This document shows positions 1 to 8,600 of a DNA stretch of 16,975 nt, one piece after another. A model generated the notes under the pieces. The model was not told the DNA's origin and searched no databases. It saw only the letters and a list, made by a program, of their open reading frames with translations. The stretch is from the NCBI GenBank assembly GCA_900769555.1, contig CAAGHA010000103.1, positions 1 through 16,975 on the forward strand. Direction: 5' to 3'. Every line of letters starts with the position of its first letter. Positions within the stretch are counted from its first letter, which is position 1. A program made the translations under genes and the position numbers. The DNA is from Bacteroidales bacterium (GTDB lineage: Bacteria; Bacteroidota; Bacteroidia; Bacteroidales; Paludibacteraceae).

Positions 1-1200
1 GATGAAAAAGAATATCAAAAAATGCTAGCTTTTATTCGTTCCATACGAGGGGATCAAAAACGTTTAAAGAAGGCTTTCGACGATTTAGCGTGCAGTTTGG
101 GAATGAAACATGACCCAGTTGATAATTGTACGAGGCTTCCTATTGCATTTATGAAAAGTTGCAATTGGATCGAAACTGTTCGCACAAAAGAACTTTATGG
201 AATTTCGTTGACTTGTTTAAGAATTACTCAACACGGAAGAGATGTTTATGAATCAATAAAGGATATGTATGATATTCGTCTGGACAAATATGAGTCCGCC
301 TCCTCGCAACAGCAACATGCTTTAATTCGTCTTGGAATATATTCGATGTTGCAAAGGGCGGGGTATGACATTTCAAGTGTATTGGAAACCATGGATGCTG
401 ACAGACTCCTTTGTCAGTCGATAATAGGAGATAAAGATTTATTATTCTCTCCTTGCCAAACAATACGCAGAAATGATGTAGAATCCGCTTTGGGAATAAA
501 GATGGGCACGGGTGAAGTGTCAAAATATGATCTCCACACATTCGAGAGTTCTGCAAAGGAGAGGGAAACACTTGTTCGCGCTCAGATATGGGATTTAAAT
601 ATTCATGAAGGAGTCGCTACCGAACCTTTAACAGGGCCAGAAGATATGGAATTTCTTTCGCGCGTGAGTGATTTGAAAGCGGCGGGACACTCGAGTTCTC
701 AAATTGTGTCTGTGCTGTTTGATTATTATGTTGATGCAACACAGACGACTTTTTATCCGTTGATTGCAACGCTGTTTAAAATAATGGGATTTAATTGTTC
801 CTTTTCTCGTCCTGGAGATAACGGTGCAAGATGGGATGCGATAATAGATGATCCAATGAGAAGCATTCCGATCGAGATCAAATCTCCTACAGAAGAACAT
901 CACTTATCAATAAAAGCTATAAGACAAGCTCTCGAAAATAAGATTATTCTTCTTTCTAGAAGAACACATATAACAACACCTGAAATTACTACATTAGCAA
1001 TTGGATATTATATGCCTAATGAGCGCGCCGAAGTGAGTAGATTGATCTCCGATATAAAAGAAACTTATGGATACAAAATTGGTGTAATAGATCTAAAGTC
1101 ATTATTATCGTTATCAATTAGTATTTTAGTAGATGAAAAAGGGTTTGATAAGGAAAAATTATATGCATTGGAGGGATTAATGAATGCGCATATTCTCTGA
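1..1200 (+). CDS. PD-(D/E)XK restriction endonuclease, Type IIS-like, 5'-partial
   Basis: The reading frame is open from base 1, and the first ATG (base 22) has no convincing ribosome binding site, so the gene probably starts outside the window. Numbering from that ATG, an LRITQHGR stretch near residues 66-73 resembles the winged-helix elements of FokI/AlwI-type DNA-recognition domains. The C-terminal part has a nuclease core: a helix with LIATLF, then D272 in RWDAIIDD and E285-I-K287, which is the D...ExK metal-binding set. The expected role is cleavage of unmethylated DNA. It overlaps the next gene by 17 bases, and two methyltransferases follow. Assignment to the Type IIS/AlwI-like group is inferred from the winged-helix look and the paired methyltransferases; the nuclease call itself is firmer. 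Confidence 0.7.
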   Translation, partial: DEKEYQKMLAFIRSIRGDQKRLKKAFDDLACSLGMKHDPVDNCTRLPIAFMKSCNWIETVRTKELYGISLTCLRITQHGRDVYESIKDMYDIRLDKYESASSQQQHALIRLGIYSMLQRAGYDISSVLETMDADRLLCQSIIGDKDLLFSPCQTIRRNDVESALGIKMGTGEVSKYDLHTFESSAKERETLVRAQIWDLNIHEGVATEPLTGPEDMEFLSRVSDLKAAGHSSSQIVSVLFDYYVDATQTTFYPLIATLFKIMGFNCSFSRPGDNGARWDAIIDDPMRSIPIEIKSPTEEHHLSIKAIRQALENKIILLSRRTHITTPEITTLAIGYYMPNERAEVSRLISDIKETYGYKIGVIDLKSLLSLSISILVDEKGFDKEKLYALEGLMNAHIL

Positions 1201-2227
1201 AACACATAACAGATCTTCAATATACGTATTAAAAGATATCCCTTCTCGAATAGAGTATGGCTCGGGAGAACCATCAAAAGCATACTTTGCTGACGGCCGA
1301 ATTTGTTCTATAGGATGCCTCGGTTGTATAAATCCTAGATGTATGAAATTTGATACAACAGAAATAAGCTGCTCCGAGGTAGAAAACTTTCCTAGCGACC
1401 AATCTATTAATGTTTGTCCTACTGATGCTTTGAGTTGGGATTTTGAAAAGGGTGTTCCCAAGGTTAATTCTCAAAAATGTATAAACTGTGGAATTTGCTT
1501 GAGACGTTGCCCAGTTGGAGCATTGTATTATCAAAATGGTATTCAGGTTAATTCTTACGAATCCGATCAACAAAGTAAAGTCAATATTGATTTTAGTACA
1601 ACGAGACTTCAAGTGCAACAAATTCAAAAGTTAGAGGTTGTCGAAAAAACCGGAATCCTTATAATGGAATCCGATGAATTGATGCAAGATATCTATGAAA
1701 AGTTAACTAATTTGAGACCGCAGTTCCACAATACCGTTGGTAGAAATCTTTTGATATCGCTTGGTTGCAATAGTGCTATGAGAAGAATAGGAGACGTCTA
1801 TACAAGAATGGATGCTGTCTATTCATCTTTAGATGGCTGCTTTGGTGCGGTAGAAGTTGAATTTGGAAGAGATACGCTGGATGCATCTCGCGGAATACTA
1901 GATGATATTGCGGTTCTATATACTAGGTATGGAATAGATAAGGATGAAAACTTGCCATTAGTTATTTGCTTACAACTCCCGAACGCTCGTCAAGGATATT
2001 GGCAAGTCGTTAAAGATATCAAAAATGTTGAAGATATTCCTATTGCGACGATTACAATCGGGGCGATGCTGCTGTTGAATTGGAATGGTTGCTTGCTGAT
2101 TCCTGATGATGTCACTTATCATTTAGATTACGACAATATGGATTTGCGTTCTGTTGTTTCGTGGCAATTAAAACGTCCTATCAGAATTAGTAAAAAGTTC
2201 CTAGGAATTTTAGAACCTCAGAAATAA
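1184..2227 (+). CDS. Ferredoxin-like 2x[4Fe-4S] protein with nuclease-like C-terminal domain
   Basis: The N-terminal 115 residues carry a dicluster ferredoxin pattern: C45-x2-C48-x4-C53 with C109-Pro, and C99-x2-C102-x2-C105 with C78-Pro. This is enough to bind two [4Fe-4S] clusters. C41 and C63 are extra. The remaining 230 residues are not ferredoxin. They contain D210 followed by E224-V-E226 in the segment AVEVEFGRD, which resembles the D...ExE or ExQ active sites of the BamHI and BglII nuclease groups. ATG 1184 has GGAGGG eight bases upstream and lies inside the end of the nuclease gene, so translation is probably coupled. The best reading is an Fe-S-containing second subunit of the restriction enzyme. 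An electron carrier or redox sensor is the alternative. The Fe-S call is strong; the nuclease call is inference. Confidence 0.72.
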   Translation: MRIFSETHNRSSIYVLKDIPSRIEYGSGEPSKAYFADGRICSIGCLGCINPRCMKFDTTEISCSEVENFPSDQSINVCPTDALSWDFEKGVPKVNSQKCINCGICLRRCPVGALYYQNGIQVNSYESDQQSKVNIDFSTTRLQVQQIQKLEVVEKTGILIMESDELMQDIYEKLTNLRPQFHNTVGRNLLISLGCNSAMRRIGDVYTRMDAVYSSLDGCFGAVEVEFGRDTLDASRGILDDIAVLYTRYGIDKDENLPLVICLQLPNARQGYWQVVKDIKNVEDIPIATITIGAMLLLNWNGCLLIPDDVTYHLDYDNMDLRSVVSWQLKRPIRISKKFLGILEPQK

Positions 2228-2234
2228 ATTGAAA

Positions 2235-2252
2235 AGTGTTGAATAGTGTTGA
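2235..2252 (+). repeat. Two direct repeats AGTGTTGA one helical turn apart
   Basis: AGTGTTGA occurs at 2235-2242 and again at 2245-2252. The spacing is 10 bases start to start, and the second copy covers the -35 box of the promoter that follows. Placed on the same face of the helix, they could be an operator for the helix-turn-helix domain of the methyltransferase made from this promoter. The repeats are seen directly; the operator role is inferred. Confidence 0.45.
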
Positions 2253-2277
2253 CAATCTCTATTTTTTATGCTATACT
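2249..2277 (+). promoter_or_regulatory. Strong sigma-A-type promoter for the methyltransferase pair
   Basis: A consensus -35 box TTGACA (2249-2254) is separated by 17 bases from TATACT (2272-2277), which is preceded by TG one base upstream (extended -10). It lies in the 80-base gap between the Fe-S gene and the first methyltransferase. The methyltransferases can therefore be expressed separately from the nuclease genes, as expected when host DNA must be protected before cleavage activity appears. Confidence 0.8.
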
Positions 2278-2307
2278 ATAGGAAATTCATAAAAAAGAAG
2301 GTGCATC

Positions 2308-3438
2308 GTGATAGATTCGTTTGTTGGAACAAAAGAAGCTGCGGAAATACTTGGAGTAAGCATTTCCACGGTATATAGAATGATAGAACAGGAAATGCTG
2401 TTCCCTATTAAAACTCCTGGAGGGCAAAGACGTTTTTCGGTTGCGGAATTAGAGGCATTTAAGGAAAAGAGCAAGGGCATAGTTGCTCCTCAAAATCCAT
2501 ATTTTTCAAGGTCTGCATCAATCGTTGAGGGCGAAGATCAACCGCGTTCAGAACAATGTTTTGAGTCGGTAGATGACGCTAATAGACCTGTTGATCCGAG
2601 AAACACGTTAAATGATTTAATTGGGTCTCAGTGGTTGCCTGAAACCAAAAGCTTTTTCTATCAAAAAGGATTGGGGGCGAAGCATCCTCATGCGCAGATT
2701 GAAAGACAACATCCTGCTCCATACTCTTATCAAGATGTTGCACACCTCATTACTTTTTTCACTAAAAAAGGGATGCGCGTTTTAGATCCGTTTGGTGGCG
2801 TTGGATCAACGGCCAAAGCATGTGAAATAGAAGGACGTTTTTGCACCAGTATTGAACTGCAGGAAAAATGGAGAGACTTGTCCATTGAGCGACTTGAATT
2901 TGAAGTTGGAAAGGGTACATCGTCAAAACACGAGTTTATCTTGGGTGATTCTAGAGTCGAATTAAAAAAGATACCAGACCGTTCATTCGACTTCATGATA
3001 ACTAGTCCTCCATATTGGTCAATTCTAAATAAGAAGGCTGACCAAAAAGTGATAAGAGATCGTGTTGCTAACAACCTAGCTACTAATTATTCTGACAACG
3101 ATGAAAATGATTTGGCAAACATCGATGATTATTCAGAGTTTTTGAGAATACTGGTGGATGATATTTTCCTTGAATGTGGTAGAATTCTTCGTCCTAAAAA
3201 ATACATGTGCTTGGTTGTTTCTGACTTCAGAAATAAATCTGAGTTTATAAGTTTTCATAGTGATTTAATTCAAGCATTAAACAAAAGAGAAACCAGCGAT
3301 GGATATAGAATAACATTACAAGGTGTGAAGGCTTTGCTTCAAAACCACAAATCATTGCTTCCATATGGTTATCCTTTTGCTTATGTAGAGAATATCCATC
3401 ACCAATATGTTTTGATTTTTAGGAAGGATAAAAAGTGA
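2308..3438 (+). CDS. HTH-fused DNA amino-methyltransferase (N4-cytosine or N6-adenine), M1
   Basis: Residues 8-55 form a MerR/excisionase-type helix-turn-helix (TKEAAEILGVSISTVYRMI, then the wing PGGQRRF). After a linker, the methyltransferase core appears in the order motif X-like HPAPYS (H135), motif I DPFGGVGST (D160, AdoMet binding), and catalytic motif IV S233-P-P-Y-W237. SPPY indicates methylation of an exocyclic amino group; SPPYW is more often seen in N4-cytosine enzymes, but the base is not decided. The start is GTG at 2308 with AAGAAGG just upstream. The stop overlaps the start of the second methyltransferase. The HTH could repress or tune its own promoter, where two direct repeats cover the -35 box. 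The fusion, not the enzyme type, is the unusual feature. Confidence 0.85.
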   Translation: MIDSFVGTKEAAEILGVSISTVYRMIEQEMLFPIKTPGGQRRFSVAELEAFKEKSKGIVAPQNPYFSRSASIVEGEDQPRSEQCFESVDDANRPVDPRNTLNDLIGSQWLPETKSFFYQKGLGAKHPHAQIERQHPAPYSYQDVAHLITFFTKKGMRVLDPFGGVGSTAKACEIEGRFCTSIELQEKWRDLSIERLEFEVGKGTSSKHEFILGDSRVELKKIPDRSFDFMITSPPYWSILNKKADQKVIRDRVANNLATNYSDNDENDLANIDDYSEFLRILVDDIFLECGRILRPKKYMCLVVSDFRNKSEFISFHSDLIQALNKRETSDGYRITLQGVKALLQNHKSLLPYGYPFAYVENIHHQYVLIFRKDKK

Positions 3439-4262
3439 TGGGTATTGAATATAACGGAATTATATGTGGTAATTCCGACATTATACTTCAAGAAATGCTA
3501 GACAATGGATTGAAAGTTGATTTGGTGCTGACCGATCCTCCTTATAATCTGAACAAGGACTTCGGCAATGATAGTGATAAATTATCGTTGGAAGAATTTT
3601 TAAGTGTTTCAAGACGCAGAATAGAGCTTTGCAGAGACTTGTTAACGCCAAACGGCAGTTTGATTTGGTTCGGTATCCACCATTACATTGGTTTTATTCA
3701 GTACATTATGTATGATGTCGGCCTAAACTACAGAAGAATGAATATATGGTATTATGAGAATGGTTTTTCTCGTTTAACAACTGCGCCGATGACACAGTAT
3801 GAACCATTTCTTTGGTTTTCAAAGTCGGCGAAAAAATGGACATATAATGTTGATGATGTAAGAGTTCCGTATAAAAGCACTGAACGATTGAAAAATCCTG
3901 TCTATTACAAGAATTCAAAAGGCGAACGAGTTAAATGGGAACCAAATCCTCTTGGTGCTATGCGTGGAGATATTTGGTCTTTTCCAACTCTAGCTGGTAA
4001 GTTATATCAAGATGAAAAGACTCCCCATCCGACCCAAAAGCCTGAAGCTCTAATAACAGAAATTATTAAAGCCTATTGCCCCAAAAACGGTGAAGGATTT
4101 TACGAAGGAGTTATCTTAGATCCATTTCATGGCTCGGGAACACTTGGTGTTTGTTGTGAAAAACTTAATCAACAAGGTCACAAAATTACGTGGATCGGCA
4201 TTGAATTAGAGAAGAAATGGTGCGATGTAGCACAAGGACGATTGTCGAAAATACAGTCGTAG
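3438..4262 (+). CDS. Beta-class DNA amino-methyltransferase, M2
   Basis: Catalytic motif IV comes first (D33-P-P-Y-N), followed by motif X HPTQKPEAL (H197) and then motif I DPFHGSGT (D228), the AdoMet-binding loop. This order defines beta-class N6-adenine or N4-cytosine methyltransferases, and DPPY favours N6-adenine. At about 274 residues it is a full-length member. ATG 3438 overlaps the M1 stop codon as TGATG and has AGGAAGG at 3421-3427; GTG 3435 is an alternative start with closer spacing. Being co-translated with M1 suggests each enzyme modifies one strand of an asymmetric recognition site, the usual solution in Type IIS systems. Confidence 0.88.
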   Translation: MGIEYNGIICGNSDIILQEMLDNGLKVDLVLTDPPYNLNKDFGNDSDKLSLEEFLSVSRRRIELCRDLLTPNGSLIWFGIHHYIGFIQYIMYDVGLNYRRMNIWYYENGFSRLTTAPMTQYEPFLWFSKSAKKWTYNVDDVRVPYKSTERLKNPVYYKNSKGERVKWEPNPLGAMRGDIWSFPTLAGKLYQDEKTPHPTQKPEALITEIIKAYCPKNGEGFYEGVILDPFHGSGTLGVCCEKLNQQGHKITWIGIELEKKWCDVAQGRLSKIQS

Positions 4263-4285
4263 AATTTAGTTTTGTAGATTTTATG

Positions 4286-4330
4286 AAACCCGGCAAATCA
4301 ATGAGCTCACTCTTATGATTTGCGGGGTTT
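4286..4330 (+). terminator. Rho-independent terminator of the restriction-modification cluster
   Basis: The arms at 4286-4300 (AAACCCGGCAAATCA) and 4316-4330 (TGATTTGCGGGGTTT) pair over 15 positions with one mismatch, around a 15-base loop, and are followed by a T-rich stretch. The hairpin begins 24 bases after the M2 stop. It is the clear end of the transcription unit that starts at 2249. Confidence 0.85.
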
Positions 4331-4512
4331 TCGTTTAAGATTTTCGATTTTTTAGAGCAATTTATAAAAAAACGTGAGAGGGAATCCCCCCCCCGCAAAA
4401 AATGCAAAAACTAGCACGACAATTCTACCAAAATCATTGTGCTGATTTGGCCTAAGTGACAAGGTTTGAGTTGTGATCTCTGCAACCCCAAGGAATACGG
4501 GTGAGCTCATAT
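4331..4512. other. Non-coding spacer with a nine-C tract
   Basis: No reading frame with a ribosome binding site and no known RNA was recognised here. The stretch holds a run of nine C residues at 4386-4394 inside an AT-rich background. It also has a weak hairpin with arms AGCAC (4413-4417) and GTGCT (4439-4443). It separates the restriction-modification terminator from the truncated minus-strand gene. Confidence 0.4.
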
Positions 4513-4755
4513 TTAAGTTAACTTGCTGTAATTATCATCAAGATAAGGTGTAATAAATAAAAGCTCAATATTAGGAAACTCAATTTTTATCGTTTTTAAG
4601 ATGCTCAGGCAAAGCATATCAAAGTTGCCATATCCCCCAAGTAAAACTTGCTGGAGGGATTTTTTCCTTATTTTCTGAAGAAGTAAATCTCTCAATTTTT
4701 CTTTCACGCTATCGTCGAATGAATAGTTAGAGTGCCTGCAAAAAGTAATTATCAT
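4513..4755 (-). pseudogene. SLOG-superfamily (DUF1273-like) protein, 3'-truncated
   Basis: The start is ATG at 4755 with GGAGG six bases upstream on the minus strand; an upstream TTG would add 12 residues and lacks that spacing. The protein reads MIITFCRHSNYSF at the start, then VLLGGYGNFD around residue 40 and LLFITPYL near residue 70. The FCGH...GGYG-FD...PYL pattern is typical of SLOG/DUF1273-like nucleotide-binding Rossmann proteins, with R in place of the usual G in FCGH. The reading stops after about 80 residues, whereas relatives are roughly 150-180, so the C-terminal half is missing. It is probably a remnant and faces away from a broken XRE gene. Confidence 0.55.
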
Positions 4756-4823
4756 AGCTGCCTCCACAAATAATTTATCACAATAAACCAAAATCGAAGT
4801 TGCACAAATTATAATTATAATGA

Positions 4824-4843
4824 ACGTTTATTGTGGTAAACGT
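4824..4843. promoter_or_regulatory. Inverted repeat ACGTTTA-N6-TAAACGT, probable operator
   Basis: ACGTTTA (4824-4830) and TAAACGT (4837-4843) form a perfect 7-base inverted repeat with a 6-base spacer. It lies between the divergent SLOG-like remnant and the XRE remnant, directly after overlapping TATAAT boxes at 4810-4821. This arrangement is usual for an XRE repressor operator. A related TGAACGTTT occurs beside the -10 region upstream of the large ATPase gene. Confidence 0.5.
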
Positions 4844-4855
4844 ATGGGAGGGGCT

Positions 4856-5087
4856 ATGACATTATCTGAAGCGGTGGGGAAAGAGTGGAGAATTCGCTGG
4901 CTGAACGGAATATGACCCAGTATCAGCTGTATAAGAATGGTGGAATTCCGCGTTCCACGATTTGTGTTACTGTTGATGGAAGTATAAAACGGTTAAGCTT
5001 GATACCATGTATCAAATCGTAGCAACTTTGGGCATAACGCTGAAAGAGTTTTTTGATGATCCGCTGTTTGATGAAGTCGAGGATTAA
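4856..5087 (+). pseudogene. XRE-family regulator, broken by two frameshifts
   Basis: An ATG at 4856 follows GGGAGGGG. The encoded protein is recognisable only if the frame changes twice, each consistent with one missing base. The first frame gives MTLSEAVGK. The second, from about 4884, gives ENSLAERNMTQYQLYKNG and continues to GSIK. The third, from about 4990, gives VKLDTMYQIVATLGITLKEF and ends DPLFDEVED at the TAA 5085-5087. This matches the common small XRE helix-turn-helix proteins of Clostridia (the MTQYQLY...IPRSTI helices). It is non-functional as written. Sequencing error is an alternative explanation, but two independent indels in one short gene, beside other broken genes, favour real decay. 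Confidence 0.75.
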
Positions 5088-5110
5088 AATTAATTGAGTT
5101 TATGTTGTTG

Positions 5111-5140
5111 AGTCGATGGTTATATGCCATCGGCTTAGTT
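5111..5140 (+). terminator. Terminator after the XRE remnant
   Basis: Arms AGTCGATGG (5111-5119) and CCATCGGCT (5127-5135) pair over nine positions with one G-T wobble and a seven-base loop. They are followed by TAGTTTTTATT. It lies 24 bases after the XRE remnant's stop codon. Confidence 0.75.
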
Positions 5141-5208
5141 TTTATTAACTATAGATATGTGATTATTAAAAAAATTAAATGAACTTGTAATTTTTTTACT
5201 GAAATGTA

Positions 5209-5237
5209 TTGAATTTTCCCGATGAAAGTGCTATAAT
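5209..5237 (+). promoter_or_regulatory. Sigma-A-type promoter for the small XRE gene
   Basis: TTGAAT (5209-5214) and a perfect TATAAT (5232-5237) are separated by 17 bases. Transcription would begin near 5244, about 33 bases before the chosen start codon of the XRE gene. Transcripts may continue into the ATPase operon, since no terminator is visible between them. Confidence 0.75.
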
Positions 5238-5276
5238 GATAGGCATATAAAAATATCTATTTTTATGAGGTGGAAA

Positions 5277-5492
5277 ATGGCCGCAAGCTATAAGAAACTG
5301 TTTAAAATGTTAATTGACCGCGAGATGAAAAGCAAAGAACTTGCTACAAAAGCAGGGGTAAGCCCAGCAACTCTCGCAAAGATGAAAAAAGACGGTGCAA
5401 TCGTATCGAGTGATGTGCTTGTAAAGATTTGTACAGCACTAGAATGTACTATGGATGATATTGTTGAAATTATACCTGAAAGTAGGGCTTGA
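5277..5492 (+). CDS. Small XRE-family DNA-binding regulator
   Basis: This is a 71-residue protein consisting almost entirely of one helix-turn-helix domain. The first helices read YKKLFKMLIDREM, the turn and recognition helix KELATKAGVSPATLAKM, and the C-terminal helix VLVKICTALECTMDDIVEI. ATG 5277 is preferred because GAGGTGG lies four bases upstream; ATG 5265 would place the ribosome binding site inside the gene. It has its own promoter and sits 126 bases upstream of the four-gene ATPase/methyltransferase operon on the same strand. That position and size suit a controller (C)-type or repressor protein for that operon. The DNA-binding call is firm; the target is inferred. Confidence 0.85.
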   Translation: MAASYKKLFKMLIDREMKSKELATKAGVSPATLAKMKKDGAIVSSDVLVKICTALECTMDDIVEIIPESRA

Positions 5493-5529
5493 TTTTAATA
5501 TTATGCGAATTCAATTATATAGTGATTTT

Positions 5530-5558
5530 TTGATATGATTGAACGTTTGTATAATAAT
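5530..5558 (+). promoter_or_regulatory. Probable promoter of the ATPase operon with a TGAACGTTT box
   Basis: TTGATA (5530-5535) is followed by TATAAT at 5550-5555 (14-base spacer) or AATAAT at 5553-5558 (17-base spacer). TGAACGTTT (5540-5548) lies between the boxes and also occurs at 4821-4829 beside the divergent operator. CGTTTG (5544-5549) and TAAACA (5560-5565) form an imperfect inverted repeat straddling the -10 box. It is a moderate promoter candidate with an operator-like element. Confidence 0.4.
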
Positions 5559-5617
5559 CTAAACAATTGAGATAGCATGGTTGAACTAATAATGTCAGTT
5601 TCAAAGGAGATATAAGA

Positions 5618-8600
5618 ATGTCTAAATTCAAAACAAAAGCAAGAACAATAGAGTTGCTTGGAAGAAAGCAGATTAGAGATTCTGTTACTGCGTTGGCGGA
5701 GCTTATGAAAAATTCATACGATGCAGATGCTGATTGGGTGAGAGCATACTTTAATTCCAATAAAGATAATATTATTTTGGTTGATAATGGTATGGGTATG
5801 TCTCAAACAGATATAGAGGAAAAGTGGCTGGTTTTAGGAACCCCCTCTAAAAATACAACCAAAAGAGTTTCTCCTAAAGGTCGTCCTTATATGGGAGCTA
5901 AAGGTATTGGTCGTCTTGCGGCAGCTAGTTTGGGAAAACACTACATTATGATAACAAAAACAGAAAATAGCAATTATAACATTGCATATTTGTTCTGGGA
6001 TTTGTTTGAGGATACAACTGTTTCTTTGGATGAAATAGAAATTCCTACTCGCTATAACATTGAGAAACAAATATTAATGTCCTCTTTCACATCTATTGTG
6101 GATGAATTGATACGTGTTCAATTGAAAAATGTAGAAGTATACGTTAACGCAACTTTTAACCCCTTTAATGCGGAGTTTTTTGAGCAGTCTATAGCTAATG
6201 CAAGAGAGAATGCGCAAAATATAGTAAAGTATCTAGGTCTTATTGAGAGAAAAGGAACGCTTCTTTTCATGAGTGAATTGCGAGACGACTGGAATAGCAT
6301 TTTAGTGCAAGATACAACAAAACTGGGCGATGATTTAACGGCGGATAAAAACTATAAACGGTTCGCAAATTTTGTATCAACGCTTAATTCTGCATATAAA
6401 AAGCAAGAAAAATGTTCCAATGACTTTGTGGAAATCTTTAAAAATGGTCAGGTTATGCGTTTTCATGACGATTATACCGAATATGATTTCGAAATATATG
6501 ACATCAAGTTTGAAGGTATCATTGAAAAAGGTGTATTTAGAGGAAAACTTTATGCTAACAATACCGACGAGGAAGCTTTAAATGCTGCAAATAGGGTTTT
6601 GGATAGTGGAATAGATATTTCTGGCGGAATAGAGAATTTGGCTCAATATGATTGTGGCCCAATTAGATTAAAGGTTTGTCATATAGAGGGCCAAAAAAAT
6701 AGAACATCCCTGACAGAAGAAAAATTTAAATACATTAGGGATAAAATAGATGTGCTTGGTGGCATAGGCGTATACAGAGATGGAGTAAGAGTTTTGCCTT
6801 ATGGTGAACTGGAGAATGACTATCTTGAAATAGAGCGAAGAAGGACAAACAAAGCTGGCGTTTATGTTTTTAGCCATAGAAATATTTTTGGCCGAATAGA
6901 TATATCTGCCGAAGATAATCCCAAACTCGAAGACAAATCTAGTAGAGAAGGCTTTATTGAAAATAATTATTATCATTATTTCATCAATACATTGAAAAAT
7001 CTCTTGATTAAAATAGCAATGGACTTTTTATCTGATGCTCATAAGAACTCTTACAACATCAGAACTCATATGGTTAAATACTATGATCAAGAGATAGGCA
7101 GACAAAAAGAGCAGGAGGAATACGAAAAAAGAGAAAGAGAACGCTTCAAATTAGCTGTTCAAGATTTAAAAAATAAATTACAGATAGGCAAACAAAAGTT
7201 ATTAGAAACGAAAAATTTTGAATTTCAAATATTAAATATTATTGCTGAAATTGAAAAATTAAGCGGTATCGATTTGTTAGAGAAATTCTTGTCACTGGAG
7301 CAAGCTTTCCAATCGAAAGAGCGAAGCTTAGCAGATATAATCAGTAGTTGTATCATTACCATATCAGAGAGATTTAAGACGGATATGATGCAAAAAGAAG
7401 AAAAGCTGCATCAGGATGTTTTGTTATTTAATGATTCTATTATTGCCGAGAAAAAAAGATTGGCAATTGTAATTGAGAATGCTAAAAATACAATTGCAAT
7501 TAAAGAAATTGAATTCGAAACAGCACTAGAGGAAAGAAAAACTGTAGAAAAACAAATAGAAGTGTTGAAGCAAAAAGTAAAAAGAATTTCTTCGTTTGTT
7601 GAGCAAGTGTTTAACGATTATTTGTCTAAACGCAGTGCGGTAATTTCAGAACTTGATATTGTTTTGAGCAGTATTAAGAGTAATACTAATTTCGAAAAAC
7701 AAAGTGAAAGGTTTAGCAGCAAGCTGGAATCTATGTATCAGAAGTTAAACTCTTTGAATTTTGAAACATTTTCTGATAATGACTACAGCGAGATTGATGC
7801 TGATATTTTGCAATTGCAAACCGAAATCGAGAAGTTGGTCGATCAAGTGTATGGCGAATTTAATAATGATTTGTTGACAACTAATGCAGTCGTTCAGAGT
7901 ATTAGCCAATTGATCCATAACAGAGATTTGATTGGTCATGATGATCAGATCATCGGTTCTCTGAAAGCAGAAAACATGGCTTTGCGTGAAGAAGTAGATT
8001 TGTATGAAGATTTGGCTAATTTTGGTATGGCTTCTGAAATTTTAAATCATGAGTTCAACCAATTTTACACCAAGGCCAACGACGCCATTACTCAATTAGG
8101 CTCATATCTTTTTGATAACACATCTAGATATTGGTTGAAGCAAATACAGATTGCGTTTGATGCTATTTATTCAAGACATAGCATGCTATCACCAATGTAT
8201 AGAATCAAGTCCGAAAAAATAAAAGAACATTCTTTGCTTGAAATTGTAGAGGGTGCAGTAAAGTTATTTGAGCACACATTTGAGGTAGAAGAAATAGAAG
8301 TCAGTACCGAAAAAATACCTTCAGATGTTACTGTTAGTGTATTGCCATCGCATTTATATCCAGCTCTTTCTAATATTATCTCCAATGCTGTGTATTGGCT
8401 TGCTGGTACTGAGAAAAAGAAAATTTGGATACATTTTGTGGTTGAAGAAAACGCCCTGTATATTGAGGATAATGGAAAAGGTATACAAGCAGCAAGGAAA
8501 GAAGATATTTTCAATCCGTTCTATTCGCTCAAACCTAATGGTAGAGGCCTTGGATTAACTATTACAAAGAGAGTATTGCAAAAAGATGGGCATGATATAA

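Noticed and set aside
224..903. Minus-strand reading frames opposite the first nuclease gene
   Set aside because: They lie fully inside a well-supported plus-strand gene, have no ribosome binding sites and show no family resemblance.
4386..4394. Nine-C tract as a phase-variation switch
   Set aside because: It is not inside a gene or between promoter boxes, so a length change would have no clear effect on expression.
4301..4510. ATGAGCTCAC at 4301-4310 and its reverse complement at 4501-4510, as possible element ends
   Set aside because: The shared word is built on the palindrome GAGCTC, the flanks do not match, and no transposase or target duplication accompanies it.
6372..6581. A plus-strand frame in another register inside the large ATPase gene
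   Set aside because: It overlaps coding sequence with clear domain content and has no start signal, so it is a shadow frame.
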